A stretch of DNA of 15,219 nucleotides. It comes from Bacillota bacterium (GTDB taxonomy: Bacteria; Bacillota_C; Negativicutes; JAEYSJ01). This document shows, piece by piece, positions 1-9,000 of this stretch. Position numbers and translations under genes: made by a program. Below the pieces are notes generated by a model. The model was not told where the DNA came from. It was given only the letters and a program-made list of their open reading frames with translations, and ran no database searches. Where the stretch lies: NCBI GenBank assembly GCA_023434855.1, contig JAEYSJ010000082.1, positions 1 to 15,219 of the forward strand, in the 5' to 3' direction. How positions within the stretch are numbered: the stretch's first letter is position 1; the number at the start of each line of letters is the position of its first letter.

Positions 1-235
1 TCACTGCTGTTGATACAAATCTAATCATATCTCCATTAAAAGAAGGTTTCAAGAATTTCATCGAATGAATTTCAACTGCAACTAAATGATCCTTCTCACC
101 ATATTTGCCATATAAGTTGGAGGCTCCCAGAAAAGTTGCTTCAGTAAACCACTCAGCTAATCTGGCTGCAAATAAAGTATCGTGATGATTCATATCTTTA
201 CCTGTCACTAATCTTGATGTTTCGTAACTTTTCAT
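1..235 (-). CDS. Acyl-CoA thioesterase, hotdog fold (partial, 3' end outside window)
   Basis: I translated this reading frame by hand; it runs off the left edge, leaving 78 codons. The start ATG is at 233-235, preceded on the minus strand by a purine-rich stretch containing GGGAGG and GGAAAAAG. Residues 15-29 (MNHHDTLFAARLAEW) match the N-terminal motif of acyl-CoA hydrolases of the YciA/ACOT hotdog family, which usually reads N..GTLFGG. Residues 52-73 contain the typical strand and turn pattern V.VE....FLKP...GD. Family members are cytoplasmic and hydrolyse acyl-CoA to free acid and CoA. The usual GG after TLF is AA here, so substrate and activity are uncertain. It lies outside the direct repeats and belongs to the chromosome next to the original tRNA locus, not to the defence island. 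Confidence 0.72.
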   Translation of the reverse strand, partial: MKSYETSRLVTGKDMNHHDTLFAARLAEWFTEATFLGASNLYGKYGEKDHLVAVEIHSMKFLKPSFNGDMIRFVSTAV

Positions 236-305
236 CTTTTTCCTTTTTTCCTCCCGTCTATGTTCGACTTACTGCTCGCTGTTTCTCAGCTAGCGCTATA
301 CACTT

Positions 306-314
306 ATCATACCA
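306..314 (-). promoter_or_regulatory. Possible extended -10 promoter for the thioesterase gene
   Basis: On the minus strand this reads TGGTATGAT, an extended -10 element (TG-N-TATGAT), about 70 bp upstream of the thioesterase ATG. No good -35 box lies 16-18 bp further upstream. An imperfect inverted repeat (274-294, GCT.GCTG against CAGC.AGC) would sit in the 5' leader. Support is the motif alone. Confidence 0.35.
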
Positions 315-378
315 TAATGTACTATAAAATTCTTCTCTCTAGTTACTGTAAAAAGCGCCCTAGCATACAAACATAACG

Positions 379-408
379 AAAAAGACTCCAGGAAAATCGC
401 CTGAAGCC
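379..408 (-). terminator. Original tRNA-Gly terminator, now separated from the tRNA
   Basis: On the minus strand, GGCTTCAGG (400-408) pairs with CCTGGAGTC (384-392) over 9 bp with two G-U pairs and a 7-nt loop. A run of five T (379-383) follows. It starts just downstream of the tRNA 3' fragment at 418-461. This is what is expected of the intrinsic terminator that served the tRNA-Gly gene before the island entered. Confidence 0.75.
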
Positions 409-411
409 TTG

Positions 412-461
412 ATTTACTGGAGCGGGCAACGAGATTCGAACTCGCGACCCACGGCTTGGGA
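412..461. repeat. Left attachment repeat (50-bp direct repeat, copy 1)
   Basis: These 50 bases are identical to 15053-15102. The repeat spans the 3' half of tRNA-Gly from the anticodon loop (U33) through the encoded CCA plus 6 further bases. Identity ends sharply on both sides: 462 onward has no tRNA sequence, whereas 15103 onward continues into the tRNA 5' half. A repeat of this kind flanking a block of accessory genes is the standard mark of tyrosine-recombinase integration into a tRNA gene. Confidence 0.92.
418..461 (-). pseudogene. tRNA-Gly 3' fragment left by integration
   Basis: This is a 44-nt fragment identical to the 3' part of the intact tRNA at 15059-15133: half of the anticodon loop, the 3' strand of the anticodon stem, the T arm (with GTTCGAA), the acceptor 3' strand and CCA. 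The D arm and acceptor 5' strand are missing, so it cannot fold as a tRNA. It is most simply the displaced 3' end of the original chromosomal gene, since its own terminator follows directly. Confidence 0.9.
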
Positions 462-728
462 TAATCCCCACTAGCTCATAAACCCTTTATTAACTTGAAT
501 CTTTACTTTCCTTATTCCGATAGCATGACTTAACTATATTGATTTGTAGATTTTATTGTAATGTACTATGTATAAAGGGATAATATTAATTCGTTACTAA
601 AATCGCCGTACGGTTTTGAAGAGCGCGGGATTAGATCGAGTATTGTGATGAATTATTAGAAAGTCCTTAAATAATATAAACCTCAATAGTAAGAAAGTTT
701 TGTTCCTAACGCCGATGTTTTAGAAGTC
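462..728. other. AT-rich non-coding end of the island
   Basis: No open reading frame of useful length is present on either strand, and no clear rho-independent terminator follows brxL. The best hairpins (CTAA/TTAG near 705-722 and the self-complementary CCGTACGG at 606-613) are too weak or too tight. A promoter-like pair on the plus strand, TTGTAA (556-561), 17 bp, GATAAT (579-584), points toward the 3' end of brxL. It may be chance in AT-rich DNA. Confidence 0.6.
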
Positions 729-2759
729 TCATTCTACTCCGAGTGCCTTAAAAATAGCATCCTCAGGAGATTGATAGAAAATCAAATGAAACTTCCCCAT
801 TAACTCTGGCGGCACATTCCCCATATCAGCAGCGGACAATATGGGAATCAAGACTTTTTTCGCACCGCTATCAAGGCATACTTGTAATACATTCGCCAAT
901 TCTTCCACCTTTATCATTGTTCCGCCGATACTGAGATTTCCTAATATGGCTAGACTTGATACTGCTGGCTTATTAAGAGCTGCCGAACATAATGCAACAA
1001 GTGCTGCAAGGGATAGGCTACTTGTCATGCCGACTCCATTCAGGTCTTGCACGTGCAGCATATAGTCCTTATTCTGCATTGAAATCGTACCGCTAATGGT
1101 TTTGCTGTTGGCCTTCAAGTAGCGATACGCGGTGTCCGCCGCTTCTTTGGCTTCCCGCATATTGCCAATGCCTGTACATACGTATTTACCAGAACCGGCA
1201 GCCATTTCAACTTCAATTTTATAGGTGCCGATCATGCTGGATTTTCCCCTGCCAATGGTGTAAACATGGCCTGCTTTCGTAAGACCTTCCGGAATGAGCT
1301 TTCCTCCGCCCTGCTCAGGAACCGGGACAAATTCTTCTGCGAATGATTCGTTATCAATATAGGAGAAGTTTACATCAAAGAACTCCATACCACCTATTCG
1401 TTTAAGCTGCTCTTTTACCCGCCTTCTGCTTTCCAAAGCGAACCGCAGAATTTCTTCTACGTCTTCCTTATCAAACTTGCCATGAGGATAAATTAGTTTA
1501 ATTAAAGCAGAAACCATCTTGCGGACAGCAATAACATCACGCTGGTTAAGGTTGTTGCCTAACTTAAAGTATTTATCGAATGCATCGGCATAGGATATTT
1601 TTCTCAACTCTCTCATGAACTCGGATAGATAATCGGTAATAAACCCGTAATCGTCGGTGAAGAAATGGGGGCGATACTTGGGAATCTCCCAGCCAGGTAT
1701 GTAGCAATGCATCCGGTCAAAGAACGCACTATCGCTATTCATCTCCACCGGAAACGGCTCAAACAGATGCGAAGTTTTTAACAGCACATCCACACTTTGG
1801 TTGATGTTGCCCACGAAAACCATCGATGCAAGGGCTGCTTTCTCTTCTTTTCCCCGTGAAAACGAGCCTGAGGCCATGTAATCCTTCATGATTTGGATGC
1901 CATCTTTGTCCTTAAAACGAATTCCCGCAACCTCGTCAAAAGCCACGCAGTCCCACATGCCTACAAGTCCAACCGTCCGGTTGCTCATGTTATAAAACAA
2001 GTTGGCTACCGTCGTTTGTCCGCCAGAAACGAGGATGCTGTTCGGTGATATCTCCTTATAAACGTGTGACTTTCCTGTTCCACGCGGTCCTAACTCGCAA
2101 AGGTTGATATTGTTTTCGATGAGCGGAGCAATCCGGGCTAAATGCAGCCATTTGATACGTTCGGAGAAATGGGATGGCTCCATACCGACAGACCGCAGGA
2201 TAATATCGATCCACTCGTCTTTCGTGAACTGCTCTCTGCCGGCCTTTACTTCCTCCAAGTCGAGACTGGGCATTTGGATTGGCGTAAGTTTGCGGATAAC
2301 GAACGGATTGCGCTTCTTATCATTCTCATCGTAAAAATACTCCATATTAACGATACACCAAATGCCGCCGCACAAGAGCCGTTCGTACTTGGATACATAC
2401 TCTTCTGAAATGGGTACAAAATTGATCCCTAAATTAGAGAACTCCGCCACATATTGGTCATTCTTTACATCTAGCTTAACCGATAGCTTGTCGATAACCG
2501 TGTAGTTTCCCCGCTCGCGCAGCTTAGAAATGACCTTTTGTGCCTCATCGGGCCGGACAAAGTTATCGGCAAGTATCTTTTTGACATTGCCTACGCCTTC
2601 TTCGACAGCCTGCTCATCGGTAGAGGAGCAGTACATCCCTAGCAGATACTCCAGGACATAGACAGGCACATTAGCACCTTCTTTGATCTTCTTAGTTAAG
2701 TCCTTACGGACGACCTTACCTGGAAAGGTTTGTACCAACTTTTCAGATAATTCATTCAT
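729..2759 (-). CDS. brxL: BrxL, BREX AAA+ ATPase with Lon-like C-terminal domain
   Basis: The protein has 676 residues, usual for BrxL, and is the last gene of the operon. Visible motifs are Walker A GPRGTGKS (224-231), Walker B VAFDEVAG (272-279) and a sensor-1-like FVGNIN (315-320). From about 490 on, a region resembles the Lon protease fold (around DLNGVGMTSSLSLAALVAL, 572-590, and the later GAKKVLIP, 632-639). In known type 1 BREX systems BrxL forms DNA-binding ATPase rings and is needed to restrict phage, but not to methylate the host. By eye, the position of the Lon catalytic serine (DGPSAG in Lon) reads NGVGMT, and the Lon lysine also appears absent. I therefore expect an ATPase or DNA-handling role, not proteolysis. 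The ATG at 2759 follows GGTGAGG; the gap after pglZ is 12 bp. Confidence 0.95.
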   Translation of the reverse strand: MNELSEKLVQTFPGKVVRKDLTKKIKEGANVPVYVLEYLLGMYCSSTDEQAVEEGVGNVKKILADNFVRPDEAQKVISKLRERGNYTVIDKLSVKLDVKNDQYVAEFSNLGINFVPISEEYVSKYERLLCGGIWCIVNMEYFYDENDKKRNPFVIRKLTPIQMPSLDLEEVKAGREQFTKDEWIDIILRSVGMEPSHFSERIKWLHLARIAPLIENNINLCELGPRGTGKSHVYKEISPNSILVSGGQTTVANLFYNMSNRTVGLVGMWDCVAFDEVAGIRFKDKDGIQIMKDYMASGSFSRGKEEKAALASMVFVGNINQSVDVLLKTSHLFEPFPVEMNSDSAFFDRMHCYIPGWEIPKYRPHFFTDDYGFITDYLSEFMRELRKISYADAFDKYFKLGNNLNQRDVIAVRKMVSALIKLIYPHGKFDKEDVEEILRFALESRRRVKEQLKRIGGMEFFDVNFSYIDNESFAEEFVPVPEQGGGKLIPEGLTKAGHVYTIGRGKSSMIGTYKIEVEMAAGSGKYVCTGIGNMREAKEAADTAYRYLKANSKTISGTISMQNKDYMLHVQDLNGVGMTSSLSLAALVALCSAALNKPAVSSLAILGNLSIGGTMIKVEELANVLQVCLDSGAKKVLIPILSAADMGNVPPELMGKFHLIFYQSPEDAIFKALGVE

Positions 2760-2771
2760 GCCCTCACCCCA

Positions 2772-5300
2772 TTACAGACTGAAGCCAAAGTCATCGGCGA
2801 ACGCAATATCAACGATGAACTCATGCCGCGTGATTTCTATGTCGCTTACCGCGTCTTTCATGATCAGATAATACTTCTCACTCTTGGAATACTTGCGATT
2901 ACGGAAGGTGAACTTTTCACGGAACTGCCGCTTGTCGGGCGAGGCGTTTTTCCTGTCCGCAATAATTAGCTCTTCACCAGTGATTTTTTCTCCCGACTCA
3001 GTTTCAAAGTAGACCTTCACTTTGCTTGGTTGGAGAGTATCGGTCACGTTCTCGGTCTGGATGAAATCAAGATAGGTAATTAGGTTTGTGACTTTCCGTG
3101 TTAGGGAGGTCAAGACGACTTCTACATTGCTGACTTCTTTTTTATATCGCTCGGTTTTTGCTTTCAGGATAGGAACAATGATTTCTTGCAGTGATGCGCC
3201 GCCATGTACATAGTTCTGACCGCCGCCAGGGGCTTTAAAAATATCTGTGCCACGCGGAACGGTAACATACACATCACTACTATCAGCAGAGAGGTAATCC
3301 AGCGAGTAACACAAGGCACCCTCGATGGTTAAGGGTTTTCTTGAAAGGATAAACCGCTTGTTCACGAAAGCATCTGCCTGCTTGGGTAAATTGACCTTAT
3401 CGCTTTCATCCAGCTTATATCGCTTATAGATAAACCCGTGGTCGGCAGTAACGATATAATTGGTTATAGACTTGTCCACCGTGAGCTTTTGAATCAGGTT
3501 CATAATCTCGCGAATTGATTCCTCGGCTGCTAAAAACACTTCCTGTTCGGTAGCCGCATGATCCCCTCTGGCATCAATCTGGTTGTGATAAATATAAATG
3601 AGTTCCTTTCCGGTCATCAGCTTACGGACAGCATCGCGGTTCATCGCCATGATCTCCGAATATGAAGTTACCACTGATTGCGGATAATGGGATTGTAAGA
3701 CTTTTTCCCGCTGCGCCGAAGAGCTGCAGGATTCCCCATCCACTAAGACATCATAGTCCTCTGTAAAGGATATAGTTTTATGCGGGAGCAAGCCCGCCAT
3801 ACCCAGCCTGGTATATGACGGCAACGTAGATACCATATAACTAAGCTCAGAGCTGGTATTCGCTTTGTCCTTAAACCGATCATGGAGTTCCAGTCCGCAT
3901 TCATAGCGGAAAGCATCCGATATAATAACAACGGTGCTTTCTTTCCTGGCAGCCGGAGCCGCAATTTGGCTATAAAAATTGTATTGCTTTTGACCTGCCA
4001 TTTGTCCGAAGTTATCCAACTGATCGAGCTTTTCCGCCCACAAAACTGACAATTTCATGAGGTAACTGTTGGTATATACCTTCTCGACCAGATTACGTAG
4101 CGCATACAGACTCTCACTGGCTTCAATACGGTCAAAGGCGGTATAGAAGCCCCGGTAATACCGGTCAATCTTTGCCCACTTGGTTGTGTACAGGCGAATG
4201 GCTTCATCGGCATTTTTAACGCTATCCTGAGCAAATTTCCCAATCTCGGCAAGCATTTGGTCAGCCTTATCAATGACTTTGTAATGATGAACGAACTTGG
4301 CAGCAAAATGCTTTTTGCTGCTTCTTTTTTTGGTGACTTCCCGGTAAGTCCCGGTCAGAGGCTCTGATGTTGACACTAGAACAGAAGCTAAATGGCTGAT
4401 TATCCTTTGGTCAAATACCTCAAAGGTATCGCAATCAAAGAACCCTTCCACCAGGGCACTTTTAAAGAAGTCGTTGGCTTTTATCTTGACGGCAATCTGC
4501 TCTGCGATTGAGTCAAATTGATCCTTGTACAACATATTGTTCATCAGATTGGCTACAAAGACGGCAATGTCGTTCTTCTTGTGCGATATATAAGGCTCCC
4601 AGGACTTCGGCAGATCGCCTTTATAACGGTGGGCCGTATAAGTAATTAGTAGAGTTAAAACCAGTTTTTCAACCGTCGGCTTCTCATTCTGGAATCCGTA
4701 GTATTTTTCGCATAGCTGCCAGAAGGATTTGAGAAGACCCAACTTTTCAAAGGCCGCAATGTATTTGTTTTCCGTGAAATTGCCGCTCAGGATGACTACC
4801 TTAACCACTTCTTCGAAACTCAGTATGCGGATGCCTGCCAGCACAGACAATAAACCTATATCAATGGATTCGGGGTTATAGTTCTCAATCCCGAGCGCGG
4901 CAAACCGCTCCACCCTGTCATTGGACCGCCAGAATTTAGGGTAGCCAGCTAATTGTTCCTTGTAGCGTTCAGGGATATGGAGATCAGCGCATAATAGGGA
5001 TACTCTATCGGCGTAGAAGGGTTCCGAGTAATATGCCATGTCTGCAAGATGATTGTCCGAATCTTGGGGCTTGGAAAAAGGGGCATAGATTAGGTAGCTA
5101 TTTTCCCGGTCAACGTATTCCAAAAAGTATTTGGTGTGGAAGACGTTATCCCCAGTTAGCTTGTGTAGTTTCGCACCTGTGAGCGGCAGGGTATCAATCT
5201 CTTCGGCAAATTCGCCATTGACATCATACCAAAATACTAGCTTACGTTCGTTGCTTTTAAACTTGTCATTTAACCGTTCTGTAATGGTCTGAAGGTTCAT
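2772..5300 (-). CDS. pglZ: PglZ, BREX alkaline-phosphatase-superfamily protein
   Basis: The protein has 842 residues, in the normal range for type 1 PglZ. The phosphatase/sulfatase-type metal centre can be followed in order: ISDAFRYE (460-467, Asp462), TLPSYTRLG (492-500, probable nucleophile region), YHNQIDARGD (571-580), TADHGFIYKR (618-627, Asp620 and His621) and YVHGGAS (697-703, His699). The first 450 residues are a helical region without motifs I recognise. PglZ is in every BREX type and interacts with BrxB. Homologues have been reported as metal-dependent nucleases, but its exact role is unsettled. Its ATG overlaps the fic stop codon (ATGA, 5297-5300). Its own ribosome binding site is only a weak GGTGA inside fic, so translation is probably coupled to fic. 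Confidence 0.96.
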   Translation of the reverse strand: MNLQTITERLNDKFKSNERKLVFWYDVNGEFAEEIDTLPLTGAKLHKLTGDNVFHTKYFLEYVDRENSYLIYAPFSKPQDSDNHLADMAYYSEPFYADRVSLLCADLHIPERYKEQLAGYPKFWRSNDRVERFAALGIENYNPESIDIGLLSVLAGIRILSFEEVVKVVILSGNFTENKYIAAFEKLGLLKSFWQLCEKYYGFQNEKPTVEKLVLTLLITYTAHRYKGDLPKSWEPYISHKKNDIAVFVANLMNNMLYKDQFDSIAEQIAVKIKANDFFKSALVEGFFDCDTFEVFDQRIISHLASVLVSTSEPLTGTYREVTKKRSSKKHFAAKFVHHYKVIDKADQMLAEIGKFAQDSVKNADEAIRLYTTKWAKIDRYYRGFYTAFDRIEASESLYALRNLVEKVYTNSYLMKLSVLWAEKLDQLDNFGQMAGQKQYNFYSQIAAPAARKESTVVIISDAFRYECGLELHDRFKDKANTSSELSYMVSTLPSYTRLGMAGLLPHKTISFTEDYDVLVDGESCSSSAQREKVLQSHYPQSVVTSYSEIMAMNRDAVRKLMTGKELIYIYHNQIDARGDHAATEQEVFLAAEESIREIMNLIQKLTVDKSITNYIVTADHGFIYKRYKLDESDKVNLPKQADAFVNKRFILSRKPLTIEGALCYSLDYLSADSSDVYVTVPRGTDIFKAPGGGQNYVHGGASLQEIIVPILKAKTERYKKEVSNVEVVLTSLTRKVTNLITYLDFIQTENVTDTLQPSKVKVYFETESGEKITGEELIIADRKNASPDKRQFREKFTFRNRKYSKSEKYYLIMKDAVSDIEITRHEFIVDIAFADDFGFSL

Positions 5301-6040
5301 GATGGTTCACCATGTCCTACCAGTTTTAAGTACGTATCAAGTTCATGATTTAGCTCTGTAGCAACTAGCGCTATGAAATCACTGTGGTCGCCAGTCATAG
5401 CGGCTTTATCTAAGGCTTCATAATACTGGAACCTAGACTCTTTGCGAATAACAATAGGTGGATAGCCATACTTCATGAGTTCCAGGTTGAGAAGCAGACG
5501 TGATGTTCTGCCATTGCCATCAATGAATGGGTGAATATTGACGAACTTACTTGAGAGCAATGCAGCCCGTTCTACCGGATGAAGTGTGCCACCTTCACCG
5601 TCATACCACGTTATCAGCCCTTGCATTTCACCTGAGAGTTCATAAAAGTTAGGCGGAATGTGCTTTGCGCCAGCGATTCGTACATTCTCTTTGCGGTATA
5701 CTCCCGCATTGTCATCATCAATTTTGCTTAATACGAGGCGATGAATGTTTCTGATCTGCCACTCGGATAAAGGTTCGTTCTTTCTGACGATCTCTTCAAT
5801 GTAGACAATAGCTTCCCGGTGGTTAATGACTTCCAAATGTTCACGCAGCGTTTTTCCGCCAACGGTGATTCCCTCTAGGACCACTTTAGTTTCCGCTAAG
5901 GTCAGTGTGTTGCCTTCAATGGCGTTGGAATGATAAGTCCACTCGATAAGTAGATGTTCTCTGAGGCTTTTGACAGTATTAACCGGCAACGGACGCTTGC
6001 TGTCTAGCAGCAGCTTTTTGGCATCAATATCTGTAAACAA
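5297..6040 (-). CDS. fic: Fic-domain AMP-transferase inside the BREX operon
   Basis: The protein has 247 residues. The catalytic Fic motif is complete: HPFIDGNGR at 170-178, with the base His170, Asp174, the phosphate-binding GNG and Arg178. The substrate-docking hairpin (GVYRKENVRIAG, 113-124) is also visible. Near the N-terminus SNAIEG (38-43) fits the inhibitory pattern (S/T)xxxE(G/N), placing it among class II Fic proteins that block their own ATP site through an N-terminal helix. Such enzymes move AMP from ATP onto a Ser, Thr or Tyr of a target protein; the target here is unknown. Translation starts at TTG; no in-frame ATG occurs before residue 139. The gap from pglX is 27 bp and the gene overlaps pglZ by 4 nt. 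It is not a core BREX gene, so it is an accessory member, either effector or regulator. Base composition resembles its neighbours. Confidence 0.93.
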   Translation of the reverse strand: MFTDIDAKKLLLDSKRPLPVNTVKSLREHLLIEWTYHSNAIEGNTLTLAETKVVLEGITVGGKTLREHLEVINHREAIVYIEEIVRKNEPLSEWQIRNIHRLVLSKIDDDNAGVYRKENVRIAGAKHIPPNFYELSGEMQGLITWYDGEGGTLHPVERAALLSSKFVNIHPFIDGNGRTSRLLLNLELMKYGYPPIVIRKESRFQYYEALDKAAMTGDHSDFIALVATELNHELDTYLKLVGHGEPS

Positions 6041-6048
6041 TCCCCTAA

Positions 6049-6057
6049 CCTCCTCTC
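6049..6057 (-). promoter_or_regulatory. Ribosome binding site fixing the TTG start of fic
   Basis: The minus strand reads GAGAGGAGG, 8 nt before the TTG at 6038-6040. This strong site, and the lack of any ATG in the first half of the frame, decide the start. Confidence 0.8.
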
Positions 6058-6067
6058 TATTCTATTT

Positions 6068-9000
6068 TTATATTTTCGCAAGTAAATCAATCTTTACGGC
6101 CTTCTTGCCCTCATTTGCAACCTCTATCCCCTGAAACTTGGCATAGTTGACGACCACACCGTCATCCAAGTCAATGGCAATACGCTGATGAGCGATATGG
6201 GCAATGGCCTGGTCGTAAAGGCGGGTTTCGGCGAGCTGTTTTACGAGCTTTTCTTTTTGTTTGACAACTTTTGCCTTCTCACTGGCTGGCGCATTGCTTT
6301 CCCTGACTACATCACAATGGTTAATGGCGTTTTCAATGAATGCCTGAGCCTTATGCAGATAGTCAGCCCGGACGCGACCTACCGTGTCTTGACCGTAGCG
6401 GTGCATGTAGATAAGGGCTTTGAAGCCGTTTTCTTTACCGCTATCGAATAGCCAATAAATAGGACGTTTCTGATAGACTTTTACGTGGTCAGCATAGAAG
6501 TCCTTAAGGAAATAGTTGCGAATAATTTCGCGAGAGGTAGTGCCTTTGTTGCCGAGGGCTTGTGCGATGAAGTCAAGGTTTTCTTCTAAGGTCTCCTGAC
6601 CATATACCACTTTCACGAATTCGACAAATCGGGCAACAATGTCGTCTGAAAAATATTCGTCGTCTGTTATGGGCAGGATATTGTCTGTGTCTGGAAAGAA
6701 GGTGGTGTATTTAGACGCATCCCACGCTCCACCGGCATAAGCAAGACCTTCTACATCTAGGCTGTAGCGACCAAATATGCAGCCGACGGCGTATGAGATA
6801 AAGCTGCGGATGTCGCGTTGAAGATCAGCCTTACGCATAGTTACTTCTTTATCTTCTATTTCTGGTGTAAGTTCATCTTGCAAACCATAAATTTCGATAA
6901 AAATGCGGTTTATTTCTTCTTCATTGGCTTGGAGTTGAAAATAGGCTTCCTCTGTATCTTTAGACCAATTAGAATAAACAAGTTCCAGCCTACTTAGATC
7001 ATCTTTCTTGTTATATTGGAGGAACGGGTGGCAGCGAAAATCCCAACTTGTTTCAAAGTTATCCCAGTCAGCACGAGATATATCGATATTCTGAGAAACT
7101 AACAGTTCAATCCGAGCACTTAGACTATCTTTAAATATTATTGGGCACTTCGCAACCGAACTTTGGGTATAGTGAATTGTCGGACTAACAATATGCAAAA
7201 CTACTTGCATTACCTTTGAGTTCATAACCCCTAATAAATAGTTATTACTGTAATCTGATCTATTAAAAATCATAGGACCCGTTGAATCGTATATAAACCC
7301 TATCCCATAGTACCTTAGGGAGAAGTTCCCAGACGTAACATCTGAATATGACATTCCTTCTGAAAAGTAAGTGCCTGGATTTCTAATTACCGCATTCTTG
7401 AAAGAAAATAACTCAGCTCCATCATTTTCCCAATTAATAATATAGCTTCGATTTCCAAACCACTTTCTAAAATCCCCACCTTTATTAAAGGGGAACCATT
7501 TCGTATTTCTGGATTTTGCCTCTATTCTACTTGCACAATCAAAACTAACGTTATTAACGCAAACCTCATGCCAAAAACGTAGGAATCTATTATTATCCGC
7601 TGTAGCTAAACCTTGTTTTGGATAAGCTATATCGCCCAAAGAACGTCCTTTTTCAAAAGTTGCAAGTATCCGCTCACTTACCCAATAAGCAATAGGAAAC
7701 CCAGGGATTTTAATAAAGTCCTCTTGCCTCTTAATATTGCAACCGACTCCATCGAAAAACATTCGTTCCTTATCTTCAACAGAGTCAACCGCCCCTTGTT
7801 TTAGATATAGTTTTCTGTAAATTCCTTTATAATTATTAAATTTATGTTTAGATATAACAAATGCCGTCGTTCCAAAATCCGAACCAAAAATTCCTCTACC
7901 AAAATGAACCATGCTCATGATTACATTCTGAGAAATTATGCTTTTTCTTAGTTTCTCGTAGCTCGCTAAGAACATCCATACTGGAATATTGATCATCGTC
8001 ATTAATCCAGTTGATTTGCACATTTCTATAGTCTTTTCCATAAAAACAGTGCTCATATCAGATTTTGTATCAGGATAATGCTTTTTAATATACTCCATGA
8101 GTTTAATACCCATTCCAGTACTTCCCATATACGGCGGATTGGTGATAACTACATCATACCTTTTATTTAGTAGCTTTCCCTGCTGAACCAACACGGGTAG
8201 TTGTTGTAAAATTATATCCTTGGAGGGAGCTTCAAATATATTCAAAACAGTGTTATTATCACGTATAACCTGAATTGCCGCTTCAATCCCCTCAAAATCA
8301 ATCGGCATTATTTCCAAAATAGAGCCATATTCCTTTGCATCTCTGAATACGTCGATAAGATATTCCACTTCGTTTCTTAACTTATTCGACCACAGCGGCC
8401 CCTCAGCCAGCCTATCAAAAATATCCATGACTTCCTGCTTCGGTATACCATTACTCTCTTGAATGGCGCAAAGATGCGGACGAATTCCTTCATTAAGAAT
8501 ACGCCGGGAATACGCTCTGGCTTTCATCATGACTGCAAAGTAAGCCAATTGATAAGCACGATCATCAATATCTAAGCCATAGATGTTGTGCAGCAAAATC
8601 AATTTCGCCGCGTCCCGCTCAGTATAACCGCAGTTTTTATAGATGTCCATTAGAACGTCGAATGCGTATACCAAAATATGACCGCTGCCCATGCAGGGGT
8701 CTATAATCTTGATATCCTCCGGGCGAAGATTTTTTCGTTCCTCCCGCAGTTTTGCCAGTTCAGCCTTAACGTCCTCCTCCTGTTCGGCTTCATCCAGGTA
8801 ATATTTCCAATTGGCTTTAATATCGCCGTCAGGATGCCCTTCCAGCCAGAGCCGGCCTAGCGAGTTCTCCACCATATAGCGCACGATCCAGTCGGGTGTA
8901 AATAGCTGAGTTGCCGCCGGAATGCGCTCTTTGGTAATTTTTACATTCTTTTTCAGCAGGGCAAAGGTTTCGTCTTTGGGTTCCGTGTTGTAATACTGGT

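Noticed and set aside
606..613. CCGTACGG followed by TTTT as a terminator
   Set aside because: Self-complementary with no room for a loop; as RNA it would give only two stable pairs.
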